Below are positions 1 to 5,081 of a stretch of 42,325 bases of DNA, piece by piece. Origin of the DNA: a bacterium (GTDB lineage: Bacteria; Calditrichota; Calditrichia; RBG-13-44-9; J042). The stretch spans positions 1 through 42,325 of the forward strand of contig WFTQ01000114.1 in NCBI GenBank assembly GCA_015485355.1. The letters run 5' to 3'. How positions within the stretch are numbered: the stretch's first letter is position 1; the number at the start of each line of letters is the position of its first letter. The notes under the pieces are model-generated. The model ran no database searches. It was not told where the DNA came from and saw only the letters and a list, made by a program, of their open reading frames with translations. Position numbers and translations under genes: made by a program.

Positions 1-712
1 AATAAGAAGGGGGAGACCCAAAAAAAGTTATAATTTTTCCAAGAGTGTCTAAAATAGCAATCTTAAATAATGCACTTTGGATAGCATAAATTTTATCATT
101 AATCAAAACCATATCGGTTTTACTTGCTTCATATGCAAGGGCTGATTTAGCTATTTTTTCATTCCTTGGAAAAAAGCTAGAAATGAACTGCCCATTACGT
201 TTGTATTTAACTATCAAGTCAGCATCACCGGGATTCTGAAAATCCTCAGAGACAGCGGTACAATATAATGCATTCATATATGGTATAACTTTTCGTGGTT
301 GAGTATGACTTGCAGAAATAAAAAAGGAGTTGAGAAAATTATACTTGGTATCAAAAAAATTGATTTTTCTTAATTTTGCATCCACTATGATAATCTCATT
401 CTCTGTAGCTGTTATACTTGAAGGAGTGATTACTTCACCAGGTCCCTTTCCTGTTTTGGCGACAATTTTTTTTAGTTTCCCATTGGAAGAAAATAAATAC
501 ACTTTCTTAGAATATGTATCACACGCAATAATATTACCCTCATTGTCAACAGCAATTCGATAAAATCCCGGGACAAAAAGTTTTCCAACTAGTTCTGTTT
601 TTGGATTTAGCCGTATTTCAGATATTAACTGAAAATACTTAGAAAAATCTTTTCCAAATACTGAAAAAACAAAAGAGAGGAAAAACAAAAAGAATAACAA
701 TTTAACCTTCAT
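1..712 (-). CDS. 6-bladed beta-propeller secreted protein, C-terminus cut by window edge
   Basis: Reading the minus strand from ATG at 712 gives an uninterrupted frame of about 237 codons that runs off the left edge. Residues 1-20 are a signal peptide (MKVKLLFFLFFLSFVFSVFG). The mature part has the repeating pattern of NHL/6-bladed beta-propeller proteins: a strand such as YRIAVDNEGNIIACD, then KKVYLFSSNGKL, then KTGKGPGEV, then ITATENEIIIVDAKLRKI, each an inner-strand/turn/outer-strand unit. GKGPGEV with a following aromatic strand is a hallmark of the Bacteroidota-type 6-bladed propellers. A good ribosome binding site (GGAG) lies 7 nt before the ATG. It lies downstream of the 61-residue peptide gene on the same strand, separated by a hairpin. 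Ligand and role are unknown. Base composition is clearly AT-richer than the rest of the window, suggesting acquisition by transfer. Confidence 0.8.
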   Translation of the reverse strand, partial: MKVKLLFFLFFLSFVFSVFGKDFSKYFQLISEIRLNPKTELVGKLFVPGFYRIAVDNEGNIIACDTYSKKVYLFSSNGKLKKIVAKTGKGPGEVITPSSITATENEIIIVDAKLRKINFFDTKYNFLNSFFISASHTQPRKVIPYMNALYCTAVSEDFQNPGDADLIVKYKRNGQFISSFFPRNEKIAKSALAYEASKTDMVLINDKIYAIQSALFKIAILDTLGKIITFFGSPPSY

Positions 713-796
713 TATTAAACTCCATTTTTAATGTTAAATCTTACATTTCAACCCCATAATTCGTTCATCTTTAATTAGAGTGGCAATCTTAATATT

Positions 797-832
797 AAGC
801 GATCCCCCCTTTGATTTCAGAGGGGATCGTTT
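797..832. terminator. Hairpin between peptide gene and propeller gene
   Basis: An inverted repeat pairs AAGCGATCCCC (797-807) with GGGGATCGTTT (822-832) around a 14-nt loop, with one G-T wobble. No long T-run follows on the minus strand, so it may act as a partial terminator or as an mRNA 3'-end stabiliser. Its position right after the minus-strand 61-residue peptide gene would let that peptide be made in excess over the propeller protein downstream. Confidence 0.5.
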
Positions 833-852
833 AAATAGTTTGCTACTCTATT

Positions 853-1038
853 CTATCTTGGGATCCACTTACACACACAATCTCCGGCAAGTACTGGACA
901 TGCACATATATCCCCATCTTTAATACCAGCTGAATAAATCGGTGGCTTTTCAGCTTTGACTTCCGATATACCCATTACAAACCATGTTATGTTTAAAATT
1001 GTAAAACTAATCAAAATAAGCTTAAATATCTTAGTCAT
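853..1038 (-). CDS. Small secreted peptide with CxC-x6-CxC tail (NVEALA-like in layout)
   Basis: A 61-residue product starts at 1038 behind a strong ribosome binding site (AAGGGG). Residues 4-24 are a hydrophobic export segment, with a plausible cleavage after VKA at residue 29. The mature ~32 residues carry four cysteines, C45, C47, C54 and C56, in a symmetric CAC...CVC arrangement near the C-terminus, suited to two disulfides or a metal site. I do not recognise the sequence as a member of a named family. Its layout, however, recalls Bacteroidota NVEALA peptides: a hydrophobic leader, a short linker, a cysteine-rich tail, and a 6-bladed beta-propeller gene next door on the same strand. It lacks the literal NVEALA motif. 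An exported signal, bacteriocin-like peptide or propeller ligand are all possible; none is shown. Confidence 0.6.
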   Translation of the reverse strand: MTKIFKLILISFTILNITWFVMGISEVKAEKPPIYSAGIKDGDICACPVLAGDCVCKWIPR

Positions 1039-1069
1039 GATAATTCCCCTTCTTTTATTTTAACTTTTT

Positions 1070-1207
1070 CTAAGATTCATCTATACAAATAACATTACCC
1101 TCCTCACCCAAACCAATCCTCCCACCCGAAATAGCCGTGGTAAACACAGAAGACCCGCCGGAGATATTCGCAACAATCCGGCGGTAGGTGAAGGTTAATG
1201 AGAACAT
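1070..1207 (-). pseudogene. Possible C-terminal remnant of a second beta-propeller gene
   Basis: On the minus strand a 45-codon frame ends at a TAG at 1070-1072, 31 nt before the start of the 61-residue peptide gene. Its last part, GGRIGLGEEGNVICID, resembles the propeller strand FYRIAVDNEGNIIACD of the truncated gene at the left edge. In-frame stop codons lie just upstream (TAA at 1220), and no ribosome binding site precedes the only ATG (1207). It could be the tail of a decayed paralogue or a chance match; a tiny active gene is less likely. Confidence 0.3.
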
Positions 1208-1256
1208 TGGTAAATACCGTTATGCCGAAACTCGGGGGGGGGAATTGGGAATTTGT

Positions 1257-1284
1257 GATTGATGATTTTCGATTGACGATTTAC
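1257..1284. repeat. Degenerate 14-bp tandem repeat
   Basis: GATTGATGATTTTC (1257-1270) is followed directly by GATTGACGATTTAC (1271-1284), 12 of 14 bases identical. This GATT-rich type of low-complexity repeat sits in non-coding DNA and makes the small open frame that crosses it uninformative. Confidence 0.7.
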
Positions 1285-1645
1285 GAGGGAAAAAGTGGAG
1301 TTAGTTCCCATTACGCGGTGGTATATGGTGCGCATAAAAAACAAGGGCAGCAAACAGATTTGATGAATCAATTGCATCATTGACTCAAATCATGTTTGAG
1401 CGTCATTGTTTTGCCATCCAGGCAGTAATTGGGTTTCAATTCTTGCGTATGTGTTACGTATAAGATAGCATATTTTGGCAATAAGTCAAGGGAAAAATGG
1501 GGAAGCGAATATCCGGGTTGACACCCATTGGACATAGTCGAAGCGATTTCGAGAAGGCTTCATCGCCTCATAATCGATGCGATCCAAAATTGAGGAACCC
1601 GATTATGAACAATCCCGCCCCAAAGGCGTAGTTAAAAGAGATTCT

Positions 1646-1667
1646 ATATTGGATTTATATTGGATTT
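1646..1667. repeat. Exact 11-bp tandem duplication
   Basis: ATATTGGATTT occurs twice head to tail (1646-1656 and 1657-1667). It is a simple slippage-type duplication in the gene-free stretch, with no evident function. Confidence 0.7.
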
Positions 1668-1871
1668 CCCGTATATTGTAGATACACAAATGGTGGTGAA
1701 CCGTAAGAAGGATTCCGTCGGGTTTTATTAGTAATGATTATCGTTGGTCTATGGATCCTGCATTGCAGTTTAATTTTGAATAAGAAACCGTAGAACCAGC
1801 GTGTTAAGCCGACCAAAGGACAGAGTCTTCAAATAGTCACGCTGGGTGTTTTCTGGTAGGTTTTGATGAAA

Positions 1872-1927
1872 ATTTAACGTTCCGTGCGGGCAAGCCCTTT
1901 GGCTGCTTCTACGCAAATCCGTTGGGA
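1872..1927 (+). other. Possible degenerate attC-like site, left side of a gene cassette
   Basis: ATTTAAC at 1872-1878 fits the integron R'' consensus RYYYAAC, and GTTGGGA at 1921-1927 fits R' GTTRRRY except for the last base. Between them is a GGGC-AA-GCCC hairpin (1888-1897) and an AAGCC...GGCTGCTT imperfect arm. The 56-bp size is at the short end for attC sites. In an integrated array the last six bases of R' come from the next cassette, so poor pairing of the outer boxes is expected. Support comes mainly from the better site at 2511-2581, which would close the same cassette. No integrase gene is visible. Confidence 0.3.
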
Positions 1928-1955
1928 CGGCGCAACACCACATCCCGGTTATGCC

Positions 1956-2498
1956 ATGGTGCGATTTCTCTCTTTCATGAGATTGGTTCTGGTGCTCACC
2001 GCATTGATGTTCGTTATCGGGTGGCTCAGTGCACTCATGCTGCCCGAAGGCGTCCTTCGTCCATATTTTTCTCGCCTGTTCTCACTGCGAGTCGAACAGT
2101 TCACATTTGAGAGAGTGCTACTGGCAAATCTGTTGCCTTTTTTCGGTATCCAGTACATGAACCTGTTTAGCGTAGGCAAGTATGCAGGCGGTTTGTATGT
2201 GTTACCTGTATTTTGGATCCTTTATGGGCTACTGCTGGGTACCAATTCCTTTGTGTTTGCCGATCAGCCCGTAGCATTTTCCATTAACGTTCTTTGGACA
2301 CGGACAGGCTTTACGGAATTGCTGGCCTATACGATGAGTTATGAAGCAACAAAAGGTTGGGCACTCTGGGAACAACAAGGTTTTTGGAAGGTGCGACGGT
2401 TTCCGGGTAGGCGTTGGAAACCGCAGGTAGAAGACTGGGTATATTGGACCGCCGCTCTACTCTTCCTGGGCATTGCCGTGGCCCGGGAGGTTTACTGA
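1956..2498 (+). CDS. Polytopic membrane protein, possibly SpoIIM/DUF95-like
   Basis: The frame opens with a GTG at 1884, but the first 24 codons would read through the attC-like site and are not protein-like, so I place the start at ATG 1956 (MVRFLSFMRLVL); ATG 1977 is an alternative. The 180-residue product has hydrophobic segments at about residues 6-28, 56-75, 80-98 and 160-177. The order of features (a first helix, an extracytoplasmic stretch, a VLLANLLPFFG helix, a GLLLGTN helix, then a T/G-x-x-E-L-L helix) resembles SpoIIM-like stage II sporulation protein M family proteins. That is a tentative match from memory. The gene is flanked by attC-like sites, starts about 30 nt after the left one and ends 13 nt before the right one, as expected for an integron cassette gene. 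No clear Shine-Dalgarno is seen. Confidence 0.55.
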   Translation: MVRFLSFMRLVLVLTALMFVIGWLSALMLPEGVLRPYFSRLFSLRVEQFTFERVLLANLLPFFGIQYMNLFSVGKYAGGLYVLPVFWILYGLLLGTNSFVFADQPVAFSINVLWTRTGFTELLAYTMSYEATKGWALWEQQGFWKVRRFPGRRWKPQVEDWVYWTAALLFLGIAVAREVY

Positions 2499-2510
2499 GC
2501 AATTAACGCC

Positions 2511-2581
2511 GCCCACAATCCGCTGGAGCCGACCTCGGCTCCGCCGGCGCTTCGACGGGCGGCTGAGCCGGGCCGTCGGGC
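2511..2581 (+). other. Degenerate attC-like recombination site
   Basis: GCCCAC (2511-2516) and GTCGGGC (2575-2581) sit 71 bp apart and each differ by one position from a matching attC pair (GCCCAAC and GTTGGGC). Inside them, GCT-GG-AGCCG (2522-2531) pairs with CGGCT-G-AGC (2560-2568), giving the L''/L' arm with an unpaired extra G typical of folded attC bottom strands. The centre holds a perfect GGAGCCGA-CC-TCGGCTCC palindrome (2525-2542). The bases TGGG at 1923-1926 are complementary to CCCA here, as the two ends of one circular cassette should be. A plain intrinsic terminator is the alternative, but there is no T-run. Confidence 0.45.
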
Positions 2582-2737
2582 ATCGTGTAAAAAGCCGGTG
2601 TTAATAAAATGTATCGTTAGCCGATATGGTATCAGCCAGGTATAGGGTTCCGGATGACCGCTTTTATTTTTGCTTCAGTGTATTGTTTATATATGAAATA
2701 AATTTAGAAATGCAAAATTCATTCAAATTTAAAAAGA

Positions 2738-3214
2738 ATGAATGCTTACACTGAGGCCATAAACGCCCTGGAATCCTTTCCGGCGGAGTTACTTAAGGAA
2801 TCAACACAAACCCACGATCTGATAACCGAGCAAACGGGCAAAACATATCTACGATTTGCTCCCAAAGAATGGGATGATTATTCCCCGTTGAAACAAGGGA
2901 AAGGTTGGACGAAAAGCGGGCGTATCCTGTTATTGGAATTCCGGAATGCTAACGATGTCTTAACTATATGGTTAGATGTCGTCCCCGGCCCCCGGGAAAT
3001 CAGGGGAAGAATACATCACTATGCAATTCAAAATCCCGGCATTTTTACACGAGCCAATAAAAACGTCCATTCAAAATGGACGTTTATTGAGAAACGCTCT
3101 GTTCTTAAACCCAATGATGATGAAACGATGGATGCATTGCCACTTCAGGAAAGGATCAGCCGGTTTGGGGATCAGTTTCCGGAAACCGATTTCCTTAGAA
3201 TTCGAATAGCTTGA
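2738..3214 (+). CDS. Orphan protein resembling the C-terminal part of PD-(D/E)XK-type nucleases
   Basis: A 158-residue soluble protein with no signal or membrane segment. The central stretch (about residues 45-120: DDYSPLKQGKGW, SGRILLLEF, LDVVPGPREIR, IHHYAIQNPGIF, SKWTFIEKRSVL) resembles what I recall of the C-terminal half of PDDEXK_4-type nuclease family proteins, where a GPGxxxIR segment is followed by an aromatic KWT strand. The nuclease core that would carry the catalytic D...ExK is missing. It is therefore either a stand-alone domain or a fragment of a larger defence nuclease. The start at 2738 has only a weak A-rich upstream (AAAAAGA). It lies after the attC-like site and before another orphan small gene. 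The family link is from memory and unverified. Confidence 0.5.
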   Translation: MNAYTEAINALESFPAELLKESTQTHDLITEQTGKTYLRFAPKEWDDYSPLKQGKGWTKSGRILLLEFRNANDVLTIWLDVVPGPREIRGRIHHYAIQNPGIFTRANKNVHSKWTFIEKRSVLKPNDDETMDALPLQERISRFGDQFPETDFLRIRIA

Positions 3215-3286
3215 ATAAGTTCTTCAAACACAATTTGTTATAGCTCCCGGCTTTAAATTTGAACTAAAGTTCAACAAGGAAAACCG

Positions 3287-3616
3287 ATGCCTTTAACCAA
3301 CGGACAAAAAGAGGCTATTGGAAAGTATGCTTTACATTTCAAAAGGGACATGAACCAAGAAGCGTTCCCGAAAGCGATGCATGAACGCAAAGAACGCCTT
3401 ACATTTTTCCAACAGGAATTAAAAAAACGGGTGGATGAATTTTCCGAAGCGGAATTTGATACAGTTATAAACTTTCTTTGGGCTTCTCGCATGTGGCTAA
3501 ATAAAATTTATTTAGCCCAAAAAATTCGTAATGTAAATGGATTAGAGAAATTAAAAGAACAGCTAAAGAACCTCGTTTCAACCTCTGACCCGGAACAGGC
3601 ATACAGCCGTTTTTGA
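3287..3616 (+). CDS. Small helical protein, possibly truncated N-terminal part of a larger protein
   Basis: The product has 109 residues, is mostly alpha-helical and charged, with no signal peptide. AAGGA lies 7 nt before ATG 3287, a good ribosome binding site, so it is probably translated. The ending (LKNLVSTSDPEQAYSRF then stop) breaks off where related-looking proteins, as I recall them, continue into a helix-hairpin-helix-like KGLGP segment; the stop falls at the border of the palindrome-rich element at 3615-3830. This suggests 3'-truncation by that element or a rearrangement, but could also be the natural end of a small protein. I cannot assign a function. It may pair with the upstream gene, 72 nt away. 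Confidence 0.5.
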   Translation: MPLTNGQKEAIGKYALHFKRDMNQEAFPKAMHERKERLTFFQQELKKRVDEFSEAEFDTVINFLWASRMWLNKIYLAQKIRNVNGLEKLKEQLKNLVSTSDPEQAYSRF

Positions 3617-3830
3617 TATCGCATCAACGCAGTCGTTGCCTACCCGAAGCTGCTCCGGGGCTGTTGAGGTGCTCCGGAGGCGGCAAGTCGTTGTGAAGAG
3701 GGAGGCTACGTACTACTTGGGCACGTAGTGTTGGTGTTTCTGCCTGCTGGGTGTGGTTTTTGGCTTGCATTGACTGCGTCAATGCCGCATCGACGCGGCC
3801 GATGCGTTTCCCAGATAGCAAGCCGATATC
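3615..3830. repeat. Palindrome-rich GC element with short terminal inverted repeats
   Basis: This 216-bp stretch begins with GATATCG (3615-3621) and ends with CGATATC (3824-3830). Inside it, GCATCAACGCAGTC (3621-3634) is inverted as GACTGCGTCAATGC (3772-3785), 12 of 14 bases. It also holds TTGCC/GGCAA (3636-3640/3672-3676), CTACGT/ACGTAG around 3705-3727, and a perfect 7-bp hairpin CGCATCG/CGATGCG (3786-3792/3800-3806). It encodes nothing protein-like. It starts at the stop of the upstream orphan gene and ends exactly at the ATG of the glycosyltransferase. A non-autonomous mobile element, a large structured leader, or a decayed repeat are the options. Confidence 0.4.
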
Positions 3831-4997
3831 ATGGAAAAAAAACGCATTAAAATCGGTTTTTTTGTCAATTACTTTGTGCCCGGGGGGATGGAAAAGGTTG
3901 TTCTCCTGTTGATAAATGCTCTGGATTTTTCCCGATTTGAACCTTTTCTGTACATTCACTATAAAAGCGACCCCCAATTCCTGAATCGGCTGCATCCGCG
4001 AGTGAAGGTGTTTCACCTGAATCGGCAGAACGGGAGGGCTCTCATCAAAATGATTCATTTAATCCGTCGGGTTCGTCACGATAAGCTTCATCTCTTGCAG
4101 GTGCACAATTGGGGAAATTTTCTGGAGGGTGCGCTCGTAAAGTTATGCTGTCCCTCTCTATTATTAATCCACGTCCAACAGGGAACGGAATACGAACAGA
4201 CCCGCAGGGCGGGCAAATTCAAAAATAAGATCCGCCGATTCCTCCGGAAAACGTTTATTCATCTATTCGATGCGGTGGTGGGGTGTTCGGTGCATGTTCA
4301 GCACTATTTGCGGGAACAGTGGGGAGCCCGCCGCACGGTGGTAATCCATAATGGGGTCGATACCCAACAGTTCTGCAATCAAGAGCGTCCATTGGTGGCG
4401 GAAGACCCCCGTCAAGCCTTCCGGGTGTGTACCGTAGGGCGCATGGTAGCGGTGAAAAACTTAAAATGCCTGTTTGAGGCCGTCGACTTGTTGCGGCAGC
4501 GCGTCCCCCAGGTGCAGTTGTACCATATTGGAGGGGATGTAGGAGATAGTGCCAGGCCCCGCACGGCGCTGGTGCAAGATTTGTATGCCTTTCGAAAGCA
4601 ACGGAAGCTGGAGGATCACATCATCTTTCTGGGCATCCGGAATGATATCCCCATGCTACTGGGGCGGTTCGACGTGTTTGTGTTGACCTCCTTTTCCGAG
4701 GGGTTGTCCCTGTCTTTGCTGGAAGCGCAGGCTTGCGGGCTGCCGGCGGTGGTCACCCGCGTGGGGGGGAATCCGGAAGTGGTGCGTCACGGGGTGAATG
4801 GCTATCTGGTGCCCTCCGATGATCCCCGGGCGGTGGCGGAATACTTGTTCCGATTGTATCGCCGTCCCGACATCCGACGCCGCATGGGACAGGCCGCCCG
4901 CAATCGAATTTTGAAACGTTTCGATATCAAAAGAATGGTGGAACGGTATCAGCAATTATATGTTCATGTATGGCGAAAACGCGAAAAAGGTGACTGA
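3831..4997 (+). CDS. GT4-family glycosyltransferase
   Basis: A 388-residue cytoplasmic or membrane-associated GT-B enzyme that would transfer a sugar from a nucleotide-sugar to a surface glycan or lipid acceptor. The N-terminal Rossmann domain has the glycine loop FVPGGMEKVV (15-24); the linker strand carries VIHNGVDT (171-178); the C-terminal nucleotide-sugar domain has VGRMVAVKN (202-210) with K209 and the EX7E motif E290...E298 in SEGLSLSLLEAQACGLP, followed by VGGNPEVV. The length is normal for retaining GT4 enzymes (GlgA/PimA type). The start directly abuts the palindrome-rich element and lacks a clear Shine-Dalgarno. No other glycan genes are adjacent, so the acceptor is unknown; it may be an orphan of an LPS or capsule locus. 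Confidence 0.88.
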   Translation: MEKKRIKIGFFVNYFVPGGMEKVVLLLINALDFSRFEPFLYIHYKSDPQFLNRLHPRVKVFHLNRQNGRALIKMIHLIRRVRHDKLHLLQVHNWGNFLEGALVKLCCPSLLLIHVQQGTEYEQTRRAGKFKNKIRRFLRKTFIHLFDAVVGCSVHVQHYLREQWGARRTVVIHNGVDTQQFCNQERPLVAEDPRQAFRVCTVGRMVAVKNLKCLFEAVDLLRQRVPQVQLYHIGGDVGDSARPRTALVQDLYAFRKQRKLEDHIIFLGIRNDIPMLLGRFDVFVLTSFSEGLSLSLLEAQACGLPAVVTRVGGNPEVVRHGVNGYLVPSDDPRAVAEYLFRLYRRPDIRRRMGQAARNRILKRFDIKRMVERYQQLYVHVWRKREKGD

Positions 4998-5036
4998 CGG
5001 AACTCGGCCCATCCCGGGGTGCTTTCCACGGTTCCA

Positions 5037-5064
5037 GGGGGGATCATTCTCCCGATCGCCCCCC
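5037..5064. terminator. Possible bidirectional hairpin between convergent genes
   Basis: GGGGGGATC (5037-5045) can pair with GAT-CG-CCCCCC (5054-5064) with a 2-nt bulge. It lies between the convergent glycosyltransferase and RND genes. No T-run follows on either strand, so intrinsic termination is doubtful. Confidence 0.35.
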
Positions 5065-5081
5065 TTAAGGCTTTCCCCGGG

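Larger units (their letters stand above)
1208..1871. other. Gene-free stretch with short tandem repeats
   Basis: No frame here has both a start with a ribosome binding site and protein-like composition. The stretch contains an 8-base G run near 1234-1242, a degenerate 14-bp tandem repeat at 1257-1284, and an exact 11-bp tandem duplication at 1646-1667. Short open frames at 1195-1383 on both strands are translations of the repeats. The region separates the AT-rich propeller locus from the cassette-like unit and looks like decayed or scrambled DNA. Confidence 0.5.

Noticed and set aside
330-563. Plus-strand open frame of 77 codons
   Set aside because: It is antisense to the beta-propeller gene, has no ribosome binding site and no coherent composition; the minus-strand frame has signal peptide and propeller pattern.
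1195-1383. Open frames on both strands around 1200-1380
   Set aside because: They are translations of a degenerate GATT-rich tandem repeat; no ribosome binding site and no protein-like sequence.
1884-1955. GTG-initiated extension of the membrane-protein gene
   Set aside because: The 24 codons cross the attC-like site and lack a signal or ribosome binding site; the hydrophobic first helix begins right after ATG 1956.
3615-3830. A third attC site
   Set aside because: No RYYYAAC/GTTRRRY pair with suitable spacing could be found, although the region is palindromic; described as a separate element instead.
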